From Pseudobacteroides cellulosolvens ATCC 35603 = DSM 2933 (GTDB lineage: Bacteria > Bacillota > Clostridia > Acetivibrionales > DSM-2933): DNA of 64,000 nt. Position 1 is the stretch's first letter, and each line of letters starts with the position of its first letter. The notes under the pieces are model-generated. The model saw only the letters and a list, made by a program, of their open reading frames with translations, did not search any database and was not told the DNA's origin. The position numbers and the translations under genes are program-made. The stretch spans positions 3,547,001-3,611,000 of the forward strand of contig NZ_LGTC01000001.1 in NCBI RefSeq assembly GCF_001262605.1, given 5' to 3'. Below, piece after piece: positions 46,401-55,698 of the stretch.

Positions 46401-47935
46401 AGGGTTGGGATTAAATCTTGCACCGAAAGCTCATCTTTTTTAAACAATAAAAGTCTCAAATCATCTTTGTTCAAGCTAGGAACAATATCTTTAATTATTT
46501 CGGCTGGAAGTATGGCTGGATTTAATTTTGATTTTAATATTTTCCTTCTCTCATCATCACAAAGATGCCATAATACCGTTAATGCCTCTTCCTGGTAAGG
46601 CAATAAATAGTAGTAAGTATAAGGATCGTTTGACTGAACACCTAAAGCCATCCATAATTCTTCAATGGTTTTTGTACTTCCAATGTGTTTTAGTGCAAAA
46701 AGGCATTCCTTAGAGTATTCTTCCAAATAGCTTAATACAGTATCCTCATCGTCAATTCCGCCTACATCACCTAGGAGCCTTAGTAAAATTGCTTTTATAG
46801 AACTGACTTTTGTTCTTTTTAATAAATCAATCACAACATCTTTTACATTCGTTATTTGAATCAGTGGAATAACTATACTTAACCTGCTCCAAATTTCAAA
46901 ACTTTCTTCCACGAAGCTGATTTTTTCTACTAATTGTTCCCTGCATGTAAATGTGAGCATTTCAAAAATTTCCGGACTGCATTGGGTATTCTGAACAAAT
47001 ACAGTTATAAGATTGTCCAGATGCTCTTCCTTAATGAAAATACCTGAGTGATGAAAATACTCAAGGGCAGTGAAACATGCCTCACCGAATCCCATGCTGT
47101 CTTGTGCAGAGATACTGAGAATATAGCTAATCAATTCTTTCTTTTTACTTTTACCCAGGGTTTTCATCGCCATGCAGCGGAGTTCATGATCTATTGAATC
47201 ATTCTTTAATATAATTTCCAGCTTGTCAAAGTTTTGCCATACTTCCAGTGCTTTGACAGCTGACATTCTGACTTGAATAGAGTTGGCAAAAAGGGCTTTT
47301 TCCACTACTTCTAAAGGATACTCCTCACTTTGAGCCCATGCTTCTGATAATAGTTCCAATGCATCTTTAATAATTACAAAATTTGAACCCTTACACAATT
47401 TTAATATGCATGTATACGCTTGGTGAGTTAGTGTTGTATAGCTATCTATGCTTTGCCTGATAAGCTTGAGAGCTATGGACTGAATGCGAATATTTTGTAT
47501 CTCACATATCTTTTCAAAGAAATCTTCGGGCTGTGATATTTTCCTTGTATCCAGATCAAATAAAGCTTGAAGCGTAATTTCATCTGGGTTATTAAAGTCA
47601 ACCTTTTTTAATTCAAGATATATTTCCAACTGTCGCCAAGTTACTTCTACAACTTTTGGAGCCTTCCAACTCCTCCAATCCGGAAAGGTTTTCTTCTTTT
47701 TCCAGTTATACAGATGATAGAAAACTACGGCATATAATAGTTGTAAATCAGCCGAGTTATTCAGATTAATATCTGTAAGTACTTGGGCCCATTCGTACAA
47801 AATTTTTTCATCAGTTTCATTTTGAACATTTTCATTGAGATATACAAGTGCATCATATACTTTTGAAATATCATCACTTATAATTGACTTTTTCAATACA
47901 TCTACTGTATCCCTTATGCTAGCACTATTACTCAT
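43493..47935 (-). CDS. Giant HEAT-repeat protein
   Basis: The 1480-residue protein is made almost entirely of HEAT-like helical repeats, clear for example in VVEKALFANSIQVRMSAVKAL, MNIKKASAKALIKIGDYKGL and NSKVRSASHRCLRQIVDKES. The last 120 residues hold the most regular PBS-lyase-type HEAT units. No enzymatic motif, membrane segment or signal is visible, so it is probably a cytoplasmic scaffold. The gene lies in a low-GC island between cotJC direct repeats and is followed by a SUKH gene. A role in defence or toxin immunity is only inferred from that context. Confidence 0.75.
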   Translation of the reverse strand: MSNSASIRDTVDVLKKSIISDDISKVYDALVYLNENVQNETDEKILYEWAQVLTDINLNNSADLQLLYAVVFYHLYNWKKKKTFPDWRSWKAPKVVEVTWRQLEIYLELKKVDFNNPDEITLQALFDLDTRKISQPEDFFEKICEIQNIRIQSIALKLIRQSIDSYTTLTHQAYTCILKLCKGSNFVIIKDALELLSEAWAQSEEYPLEVVEKALFANSIQVRMSAVKALEVWQNFDKLEIILKNDSIDHELRCMAMKTLGKSKKKELISYILSISAQDSMGFGEACFTALEYFHHSGIFIKEEHLDNLITVFVQNTQCSPEIFEMLTFTCREQLVEKISFVEESFEIWSRLSIVIPLIQITNVKDVVIDLLKRTKVSSIKAILLRLLGDVGGIDDEDTVLSYLEEYSKECLFALKHIGSTKTIEELWMALGVQSNDPYTYYYLLPYQEEALTVLWHLCDDERRKILKSKLNPAILPAEIIKDIVPSLNKDDLRLLLFKKDELSVQDLIPTLCKYGNVETIDEISELFYRHVSEVASNRFPKESNSLEYQIEAVAAESIRASIIKFGENLFKRGKIRPVYFLKAKNAAEAGEILLSEIVFEILDKKTLSINEIRILLEVIENLRHYILDHRMRKLIRNKEPQIRKMVVRCLVKQHAIGYTFDILRLLESDDMETRRQAIIAMEEFNAVWASSYVVKNLEHPNMNIKKASAKALIKIGDYKGLKRLIFWIGYHDNPEFRQLLLSGLESIAGPSYLSHLLKELEASIDERKTELLLSAFDGNINIEFVKNIIRNKYKCSTLILNALIEGIIRLSCGSISELLNHKSKLYKDSFEKLIRSSDLTKINKKTSNALTNITNSLELSHKDELLNLLKSNMLSESQTEFIILHYLREWLDVINKSENISNDNFEIFLLVAEKSFGNSHYEVLADNVFVLFKMHHSNELSFDMEQKYFNLLCKVIVLLKKPIVIKVADTIRNTTFIKCRGNDWTYRLLKLCNCILLDTDIYNAFIKIDNLQDRMTLLKDAYQLQNFNLESYDKIVDELLVIDETDSLKYGEIIKYLIESISKDNVKDSECKFTLLNNLLPLNMPAWIFRKNEESNKDIEIKKICANKEKDNKNMRHENRLLELLNNPDFQTRQDSAVEILNRKVSVYSSKKVLESYLEGKINPIEVYMDKIRKAIPLLPKEWYMEQIKIRSRDWILRLLDLTSKIDIYNRKEYVSWLYALWQSEDRLISAKAFDCLVDLSPLLLVYESINYHRLNRSLGINMMKSIQDYDEICKQLSHSRLIGIGLHTSLLLSKDAIGKLIKDYKDLHEPVESVNINAATSGDGLLILIDDIQSNDISKILSALKEIATFKETAAIDAVTKLLEHKNSKVRSASHRCLRQIVDKESYLMLTCKLLYDSRIGVQRSAIRTLSYAKFEPAIPAIIDLLGVNNPKLREIAADGLKTYGTCTIQLLRKAEKKARPDQQQRYREIVEYILKRA

Positions 47936-48206
47936 ATTCTTTCCCTCTTTAGCTTATTTCTTCTTATTATTCAATAACTTGTATTTAGAGTTTAAGTTAA
48001 AAACCATAAAGAATTCCTCGATAAGTTTCAAATTATCGCATCCAACCAGCAAGTCAACCTCTTATAATTTCAAAATATGTTTTAAGAATTAATAATAAAA
48101 TTGTATTATTTATCAATAATATAGTCAAGCAGATGAATTTGCACTTTCGCCCTAACTACCAGCTGTCCATTCTAAGCCCGTTCAAACTTACAAATCAAGC
48201 ATTATA

Positions 48207-48654
48207 TAATATTCCATTTTGATAACGATATAGGTACAGAAGAGCTGGCACACCTTGAAATAGTGGGCACAATCGTCCACCAACTCACAAAAGGCGTACC
48301 TGCAAAGATTATGGAAGCAGAAGGTCTTGGTGATTATTACGCAGATCACGATCACGCTATATACCCTGTAAGTGCAGCAGGCAACCCATTTACCGCAGCA
48401 TACATCCAATCAAAGGGAGATCCCATAGCTGATCTGGTAGAAGACTTGGCGGCAGAACAAAAAGCCAGAGCTACTTATGAAAATCTTATAAATATGTGTG
48501 ATGATCCTGATGTTATAGACCCCTTAAGGTTCTTAAGAGAAAGAGAAGTTGTTCATTTCCAGAGATTTGGAGAGGCTTTGGATATTGTTCAAAGGAAGCT
48601 GGCTGAAAAGAAGTGTTTTGTTAAAAAACCGGATTGTATGGCAAATAAGAAGTA
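48207..48654 (+). pseudogene. cotJC: cotJC fragment, copy 2 (right direct repeat)
   Basis: Same 5'-truncated cotJC segment as 39854-40298, beginning at the same base and in the same orientation, 8353 bases away. This copy keeps the fuller C-terminus (KLAEKKCFVKKPD). It lacks the N-terminal part and a start, so it is not functional. Together the copies bracket the HEAT/SUKH island as direct repeats. Confidence 0.85.
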
Positions 48655-48774
48655 AACCGGAAATAATTAAAGGGTTGTTGCAATAGCGATTAAAAAATTT
48701 TATTGCAATGCCCCATCTTCATAATAATTAACTGGTCAAGGAGGCATTTCCCAGCTACGCTGGACATGAAGCAA

Positions 48775-48811
48775 AACGGCCCGCTCCCCTAAGATAAAGG
48801 AGCGGGCTGTT
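48775..48811 (-). terminator. Terminator of the xylanase gene
   Basis: A 13-base stem (48775-48787 with 48799-48811, one G-T pair; core GGCCCGCTCC) with an 11-base loop. In the minus direction it is followed by TTTTGCTT, shortly after the xylanase stop at 48829. Confidence 0.8.
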
Positions 48812-48828
48812 CTGCTGTTATCCAGACT

Positions 48829-51800
48829 TCAATTACTTAATTTTGTAATGAAATTAACCAGACGTATGGATATGGTTGCCATCTGTGCACGAGTAAGTGA
48901 CATTTCCGGTCTCATCGTGCTGTAATCCTTACCTACAGATGTTCCTACAAGTATACCGTACTTGACCGCAACAGCTATAGAAAGCGTTTCATCTTTGGTC
49001 AAGCCTTTAAGATCTTTAAACGGTGCGAGTATCCTTGCTTTTTCTTCTTCTGTAAGCGATACATTGACATTTAACGCCGCAAGGATATCTTTTATCAGGA
49101 CTGCGGTAACGGCTCTGGAAGTAAAGCCATTGTTATTGAGCCCGGATGCAGACTTAATACCCTTTGCCGCCGCAGTGCTTAACACCTTGTTATATTCAGC
49201 GTTAAAGCCTACTGTACGCATGAGCATTGTAACTGTCTGCTGATTAGTAACCGTTGCATCAGGTTTGAATGTGGAATCGCCATTGCCGAAAACTATGCCC
49301 AATTTGGATGCAGTTCTGACGAACTCAGAAGACCAATGATTTTCCGGCACATCTTTATAAACGGTATTTATGGTTACCGGAATCAACGTCTTTGCTTCGT
49401 TGACCAAAACGTAAACTGTTCCGCTCTTATCAGTATATGTGGGGACTGAAGTAAACGAACCGTCTGCGTTTGGCGATACAATCGCTGTGAATTTGGTTCC
49501 CGCCGGTATAGGTATGGTTACTGGAGTCAGACCTTTATTTGTTTTCGGTAGTGCACCCAGCGTAATTGGGTTTGAAGCTTTTACAATCCCCGGATTTTGC
49601 TTGAATGCTTTTTCTGCTTTATCCAAGGCTTCTTTCGGGGTTGCTACTACTGTGTCCTTTATCGGACTGGTGGTGGTATTGGCCGCAGGAACATCCTTAA
49701 TAGGATTATCGATTACAGGTTGTGCTTTCTCTGACGATGTGGGCACGTACCCTGATGATGTCGGAGTATACCCTGACGATGTCGAGACATATTTAAACGC
49801 TGCGGAAATTGTATGGTCTTTCGTTACCCCATTAAACGTGTAGGTACTTACCGCACCCACACTAACGCCATCCACAAGCACATCGGCAATCAAATAGTTA
49901 CTGTTGGCCTCAATCCTAAATGTCTGGCTCGCTCCTGAAGCAAGTTCGATCTCGCCGGACGGAGTAATCGAGCCGCCTGTTCCGGCTGTCACGGTGATCT
50001 TATGCTTTGTTACCTTTGGCCAACTGACTAGAAGCTTATCAGCCTCACTGTCGGTTCCAATTTTTTCTACCTTGATCCAGTTAATTGAATAGGCACTATT
50101 GCCACCGCCGCCACGGATAGCGATGTTGCCAATCAGTCCATTGGCGGATTGGGAACCGTCCAGTTTGATCTCAGTGGTTAATGTGTAGCTGCCCATATTC
50201 ACCATGCCACTGTTGAAGTATGCAGGTATAGTGGTAGCCACCTGGTCGGCTGAATACTTATGGTCGTTGACAACCGCTCCATCAGCATCGGTATAGCTGC
50301 CGTTTGAGTTATCTTTGATCCAACGCACACGAATTGCGGTCGTACCTTTTGCGGTGTAGTTGAAGGTGAGACGGTATTTCACGTCCTTCTCCGGGGTGAA
50401 AGCCACTTTGCCGTCGGTATCTGTCGTCGACCAAGGCCACTTGGATGCGTCATTACCCAAGATGATATTCGCACCGGTCCAAGGGTCTCCTTTGCCCATG
50501 TCATAGACATAGATACCGTCAACAGGCTCCAGCTCAGGCTCTTTATCCTTCTCAATGTAATCATGGGTTGCAAGAAATGCTTCTGGGTCCAGAACTGCCA
50601 CCAACGCCTGCTTGGCATATCCTTTCGAGTCGAACAACAGTGCAAATTCGCCTGCACGCCAGCCGGAGATCGCGTCTCTCACTCCGCATATGCTGACGCG
50701 ATTGATGACCTTCGGGTTGTTCGTTTTATTGGCAGGACCCGCAGAGTACTTTTTGTAAATCCTGAACAACTCGGCGAACTTCATTGCCTGATTATTCTCA
50801 TTCTCAGTGGTGATAGTGCTGCCAGGAGGGCAGCCAATATCCATCTCGGTAATGTTGACTTTGACACCGGGTAGCGTTGCAAACAGCTTTATGGAGTTCT
50901 CCACATCCGAGGCATTCGTGGTCAAATTGTAGTGTGCCTGCATACCGATGACTTCAATCAGGGATTTGCCGTTGGGGCGAACGCCTTTGTATCGCTCGTT
51001 GATGTCCTTGACCATTTCGTAGACGACATGGGCTTTGTTGGATGAGTCAAGACCGAAATCGTTGTAGATAAGCTTGCAATCCCATTCAGGGTGACTGTCA
51101 ACCACTTTGGCTGCTTTAAGGAAAGCGAGCTCAACCCACTCCCATCCCAGTGCCTTATACCAGCCTTCCCCTTTAGCCAGCGAAGCTTTCCAGTCTTTCG
51201 GATCCGCGGTACCAACAGCTTCATTGACCACGTCAATACCTTCAAGACGTCCGCCGAAATTACCGAGTACATTCTCAATGTGATCATTGAGATTAGCTAA
51301 GGCGGTTGCTCTATCGAATGTACCCGGCTGTCCAAACTTAGCCGGAGGTGCGTCCCACATCCACGTAGGCGACTGAGAATGCCATGCCAGCGTGTGCCCG
51401 TAGAAAAGCATTTCCGGGTTATTCTTTCTAAGGTTGTTGAACGCTTCGTCCGTGTTATTATAAGTAAAGATACCTTTTTCTTTTTGCGTGCTATCGGGCT
51501 TCATCTCATTGCCGGGTGCATACGCAGCAAAATTGTGGACCAAGGCATTGATCTCGCCCGAGCCGAATATACCCATGGTGAAATAATCCTTGTAGACATC
51601 CTTCAGAGCAGGGTATTTTTCATAAGTCTGACCCGTGGGAAGAATAGCGTTGCTAAGGTACTTCGCGGGATCTAGAACGGCCTTGAAGGCTTCCTTGGCA
51701 CACAGGTTCTTGTCAAAAAGCAGCGGGAAACTAGCGGCACGCCAACTGTCGCCGTCGTTGGTGCCCCAGAAGGTAACGCGCTCTATGCGGCCTTTGCCTC

Positions 51801-53814
51801 GATTTGCCGGGCCGGCAGCATTCTTCTTGTAAATATCAAAGAGTTGTGCGTACTTGCCGGCCTGGTTCAAAGTCTGCTGATCAGTAAGGTTGCCGGAGTT
51901 TGAGTAGGAAATGTCCAGTTCGGTAACGCTTATAGCAACACCTGGTAAAGTCGAAAATAGGTTGATCGATTTCTCCACGTTGGCTGGGTTGGTGTTCTGG
52001 TTATAGTGAGCCTGCATACCGATGCCCTCGATCAGGGGCTTACCGTTCGGACGTTTTCCTGCGTAACGTTCGTTGATGTCCTTAACCATGTTATAAACAC
52101 TTGTCGCCTTGTCGGCGTAGTCAAGGTTATAATCGTTGTAGTAGAGTTTACAGTTCCATTTATTGGCATCCACGATCTTGGCCGCCTTCAGGAATGCATC
52201 CTCAACCCACTCCCATCCCAGGGCCTTGTACCAGCCATCGTTGTCTCGCAGATTCAGCTTCCAGTCGGCATTGTTTTTGTCGTCCGCAAATGCCTCATTG
52301 ACGACGTCTATGCTGTAGAGACCAGCACCGTAACGGCCCAAAACGCTCTCTATATGAGCATCCATGTTAGCCTTGGCTTCGTCGACGGGCAGTGCGTCCG
52401 GCGTACCCCACATCCAACCTGGCGACTGTGAATGCCAGGCCAGTGTATGGCCAATCAGATTGAGGCCCGGTACCTTGTCTAACTGCTGGTCGAGAGCGTC
52501 GTATGTAAATGTGCCCTTGACATTCTGTACGCTTGAGGGTTTCATTTCGTTCTCGGGCGTGAAGGCGTTAAAATGGTATTTGATAATATCCAGCTTGTTG
52601 CCAGTCATCTTGGAATTACTCGAAGTGGTACCGATCATGAAATAATCCTTGTAGACATCCTTCAGGGCCGGATACTCTTTGAAATCCGGTTCTATGTTTT
52701 CAACAGAAATCAATTCCTGCTTGATACTGATATTATCGATGTACCAAACGTCGGGGTGCTTCTTTGCGTCGTTTACAACAAAACGGAAGTCAATGCTCTT
52801 TAGTGTATCGTTCAAACCGCTGGCTGGGGTGGTGACATTGACCTCTTTCCAGGTTCCTATGTCAATGGTGCCAGGGGAAGTTGGAAACTTAGTCACTCCT
52901 GCTGCACCCGCATAGTCGCCGCTCAGGACAATGCCCGGGCCTACCAGTGTTTCTTTACCCTCATTGCCTGCTGCAGGGACATAGACACTGTACGAAACTG
53001 TGTAGATAGCATTTTTGGCTAGAGGCTTATCAAAGGTCAACTGGATGGCGTTGTTAGCACCAACGTAGTCGGACGAGGCAGCCAAGTGAGTACCCTTGAG
53101 GGCGTAAGTATCGCCATTACCAAAGTCTGAAACCCACTGAACAGCAGCATTGGTTGTTTTAGACACGCCGAAAGCTTTGCTCCAGAGAGCATTGTCAGCG
53201 TTATTAAAGGTGATGTTGATATCGTCAATGGTCGCACCATCAGACGATGGTGTGGGTGTGGGTGTTACAACACCCGATACCGCTGTCTTGGTGATTAAAA
53301 TACTGTCGATGGTAAAGTCGCCGGTCGTGCCTTCCGACTGAATGCGGATGGTCTTATCGGCTTGCAACTGAGCATAGGTGAAGGTCTTCTCAAGGGAGAA
53401 AGCCCCATCACCAACCACGTCCTGGGAGACATGGGTGCCGTAAGGACTTGCCGTTTGAGCCAGCTTCATCTTCGCACCGGCGTAGGTATGTCCAGTCACC
53501 GTGATGGTGTAATCAAACCCGTCTGGGAGTGTGGTCAGATTTTTCAGATCAGTGCAATGCCAATCCTGCGTCCGGCCGGTAACACTGATACCTTTGCCTG
53601 AGCCGTTGTCGACTATGGTCAGCGTCGGGCTGCCGGCCTTCTGCAGCCAGGTGGTGCCTTCCAATGTGTCACCGACTGCTTTGCCCTGGATCTCATTGTC
53701 AGATGCCATGGAATATACGCTGGTTGTTAATGCATCGGCACTTGACAGACTGCTGGGCAAAAATTGTACCACCATCAGCACAGACAAAAGCAGAGAAAGA
53801 ACTCTTTTCTTCAT
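48829..53814 (-). CDS. Cell-wall-anchored double-GH10 xylanase
   Basis: A secreted protein of 1661 residues. It has a signal peptide (1-29), then two N-terminal carbohydrate-binding modules (about 45-180, CBM22-like; and 190-365, CBM4/22-like). GH10 domain 1 (about 378-720) has acid/base in DVVNEA near 505 and nucleophile in TELDIS near 632. GH10 domain 2 (about 735-1085) has DVVNEA near 862 and TEMDIG near 990. A third beta-sandwich module (1100-1245), an InlB-type repeat (1255-1330) and C-terminal SLH domains (1488-1661) follow. Both catalytic pairs are intact. It should degrade xylan at the cell surface. The coding DNA is visibly richer in GC than its surroundings. Confidence 0.92.
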   Translation of the reverse strand: MKKRVLSLLLSVLMVVQFLPSSLSSADALTTSVYSMASDNEIQGKAVGDTLEGTTWLQKAGSPTLTIVDNGSGKGISVTGRTQDWHCTDLKNLTTLPDGFDYTITVTGHTYAGAKMKLAQTASPYGTHVSQDVVGDGAFSLEKTFTYAQLQADKTIRIQSEGTTGDFTIDSILITKTAVSGVVTPTPTPSSDGATIDDINITFNNADNALWSKAFGVSKTTNAAVQWVSDFGNGDTYALKGTHLAASSDYVGANNAIQLTFDKPLAKNAIYTVSYSVYVPAAGNEGKETLVGPGIVLSGDYAGAAGVTKFPTSPGTIDIGTWKEVNVTTPASGLNDTLKSIDFRFVVNDAKKHPDVWYIDNISIKQELISVENIEPDFKEYPALKDVYKDYFMIGTTSSNSKMTGNKLDIIKYHFNAFTPENEMKPSSVQNVKGTFTYDALDQQLDKVPGLNLIGHTLAWHSQSPGWMWGTPDALPVDEAKANMDAHIESVLGRYGAGLYSIDVVNEAFADDKNNADWKLNLRDNDGWYKALGWEWVEDAFLKAAKIVDANKWNCKLYYNDYNLDYADKATSVYNMVKDINERYAGKRPNGKPLIEGIGMQAHYNQNTNPANVEKSINLFSTLPGVAISVTELDISYSNSGNLTDQQTLNQAGKYAQLFDIYKKNAAGPANRGKGRIERVTFWGTNDGDSWRAASFPLLFDKNLCAKEAFKAVLDPAKYLSNAILPTGQTYEKYPALKDVYKDYFTMGIFGSGEINALVHNFAAYAPGNEMKPDSTQKEKGIFTYNNTDEAFNNLRKNNPEMLFYGHTLAWHSQSPTWMWDAPPAKFGQPGTFDRATALANLNDHIENVLGNFGGRLEGIDVVNEAVGTADPKDWKASLAKGEGWYKALGWEWVELAFLKAAKVVDSHPEWDCKLIYNDFGLDSSNKAHVVYEMVKDINERYKGVRPNGKSLIEVIGMQAHYNLTTNASDVENSIKLFATLPGVKVNITEMDIGCPPGSTITTENENNQAMKFAELFRIYKKYSAGPANKTNNPKVINRVSICGVRDAISGWRAGEFALLFDSKGYAKQALVAVLDPEAFLATHDYIEKDKEPELEPVDGIYVYDMGKGDPWTGANIILGNDASKWPWSTTDTDGKVAFTPEKDVKYRLTFNYTAKGTTAIRVRWIKDNSNGSYTDADGAVVNDHKYSADQVATTIPAYFNSGMVNMGSYTLTTEIKLDGSQSANGLIGNIAIRGGGGNSAYSINWIKVEKIGTDSEADKLLVSWPKVTKHKITVTAGTGGSITPSGEIELASGASQTFRIEANSNYLIADVLVDGVSVGAVSTYTFNGVTKDHTISAAFKYVSTSSGYTPTSSGYVPTSSEKAQPVIDNPIKDVPAANTTTSPIKDTVVATPKEALDKAEKAFKQNPGIVKASNPITLGALPKTNKGLTPVTIPIPAGTKFTAIVSPNADGSFTSVPTYTDKSGTVYVLVNEAKTLIPVTINTVYKDVPENHWSSEFVRTASKLGIVFGNGDSTFKPDATVTNQQTVTMLMRTVGFNAEYNKVLSTAAAKGIKSASGLNNNGFTSRAVTAVLIKDILAALNVNVSLTEEEKARILAPFKDLKGLTKDETLSIAVAVKYGILVGTSVGKDYSTMRPEMSLTRAQMATISIRLVNFITKLSN

Positions 53815-54351
53815 TAAAATTCATCTCCTCATTCATATGATGTTTTTTCCTCTTTTATTCTGGGGTTGTAGTTCCCCGTTTTCAGCCTCGCTACTTTAGT
53901 GTAGCATTATTATCAGGCAATCCATTATGCAGATTAATATGCTGAGTGCTATGCTTAGCTCTGTTCGATTCTCTCTGCCGTGAGCACCTCCTCTTTTGTC
54001 CTTAAACTTTACGCGATTGGGTGCTTGCCAAAAATAAAATCATAGATGCAGATAAACCCAATATACCAATGTTAAATTGGAATTGCTGTTTTTATTTTCG
54101 GGCTGGTATAATAACATTTTAATAGCTCAAGTTACCACTCTAAAAAAGTGGGCATGGCCCTTGCTATAAAAAAATAAGGGTTTTGTAGATATCCCCAACT
54201 CGCTTGAAATCACTGTTCTTTGCTAACATAATATATCCAATTTCAGGTAATGTCAATAATTACCCTCAGCCTAGCCAGTGATTAATTGACCACTTAATTC
54301 ATCTTCCTTCAACAATTTTTGTATATATTCAACTAATCAAAAAATGATACT
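53815..54351. other. Intergenic region between xylanase and decayed two-component genes
   Basis: A 537-base gap between divergent units. It must hold the xylanase promoter (ribosome site GGAGATG before 53814), but no consensus -35/-10 pair is convincing. A single TTTTGTAGAT at about 54180 resembles the nested-element motif but stands alone. No gene seen. Confidence 0.4.
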
Positions 54352-55183
54352 TTGAAACAAATTATCAGAAATCCCCAAAAAAGTTATATAATGTCTATAA
54401 TACTTGTTATTTTATTTTTTGGGGAGACAACATGCATGACACTTGTAATAATGCTTATTACTTTTATCTGTGGAATAATGATATTGGTTACTGACAGAAA
54501 AAGTGCCTCCAGCAGGTGGCTTTCACTCATTTTATTTTTTGCAAGCCTGGCTTCCTTTGCAAATGCTATTCAGGATTTCTTTCCTGTTTTCATGTACAAG
54601 AACCTAAGTATTACACTGTCAAAACAAACATTAGATAATATCGACAGAATAAATGCTTTCCTGACACAAATCGGTGAACACATTATCTGTTACTTTTTCT
54701 TTATGTACTGTGTATCCTATAGCGGATTGTTCAATAAAAAAAAACGACATATTTTAGGCATTGGTATCTTTACAATAACGGCGGTATCCTTTTTCAGCTT
54801 CCCAATCACAACAAACCATGAAAAGGTTGATATGTACATTTATGCTGATTATTACAGGTTTCTGGCATTATGGTCAGTTCCTGCAGTATAAAGTCGAAAA
54901 ACAATTCTTGCTTTCTGTTTTGAGCAATATTTTTTCCGGTACAGCGATATTTAATCATACCTTAAAAAATGAAATTATAAAAATATCCATGAGTACTGAT
55001 AATATAAACAACAGCCTTGTGAAAAATGAAGTTGATCTTTCTCAAATTAAAGAGAATTTGGAAGTTATAAGCCGTTCTGCAGAATATCTAATGAAGATGG
55101 TTAAACGCATACAGGATTTTTCCAAAGAGATAACATTACAAGAGACAGTGAACTACATACCAGATATTTTAAAGACTGGCTAA
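54352..55183 (+). pseudogene. Decayed membrane sensor kinase
   Basis: The first frame (TTG start, 179 codons) encodes several membrane helices (IMSIILVILFF, TLVIMLITFICGIMIL, IICYFFFMYCVSY, ILGIGIFTITAVSFF). After a frameshift near 54880 the plus-two frame continues with FSGTAIFNHTLKNEIIKI, a histidine-kinase H-box, and a long helix to ILKTG. The region between sensor and H-box is deleted and the ATPase domain is absent. Function lost. Confidence 0.65.
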
Positions 55184-55566
55184 AAGCAATAACAGGTTAC
55201 CTAAAAAATGATGAACAAATAGAAATTATTGGTACCGCAACATCAAGGGCTGAAGTTATAGAACTTATAACTAATGTTGATGCTGATCTTTGTCTCATGG
55301 ATATTGATCTCAATGGTAATCGCTGTGAAGGCATATATGCAGCTATGGATATAGGAGAAATCAAACCTGTTAAGGTAATTATGCTAACTTCCGTGACGGG
55401 TGATGACATAATACTTGACTCTTTTACAGCAGGAGCAGTTGATTATGTTAATAAAGAGAATTATAAAGAAATTCCTTTAATCATGAAGAGGGCATTTTGT
55501 GCACCTACATACACAAATACCCTTATTAACGAATTCAGTCGTCAATTCAAAGGAACTCATCAATAA
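55159..55566 (+). pseudogene. Response regulator fragment
   Basis: The open frame reads LKNDEQIEIIGTA, then DADLCLMDIDLNG (phospho-acceptor Asp), VKVIMLTSVTGDD (Thr/Ser switch) and GAVDYVNKEN (Lys): a NarL-type receiver domain. The N-terminal Asp pair is missing because the frame fuses into the end of the kinase remnant, and no output HTH domain remains. An internal ATG at 55297 could start only a non-functional piece. Confidence 0.65.
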
Positions 55567-55698
55567 AATAGAGGATTAGTCATAAGGTTGTGAATTTCAA
55601 TCGTTTTTGATATATAAACATATAGTTTACTGCAAAATTTATAGAAAAGAAGAATTTTCATCTTTTTATCACATTAACACTTTCACTCTATTAAAGTG

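Noticed and set aside
54178..54190. TTTTGTAGAT as another nested-element end
   Set aside because: It is a single copy without partners or recombinase genes nearby, within what chance allows in AT-rich DNA.
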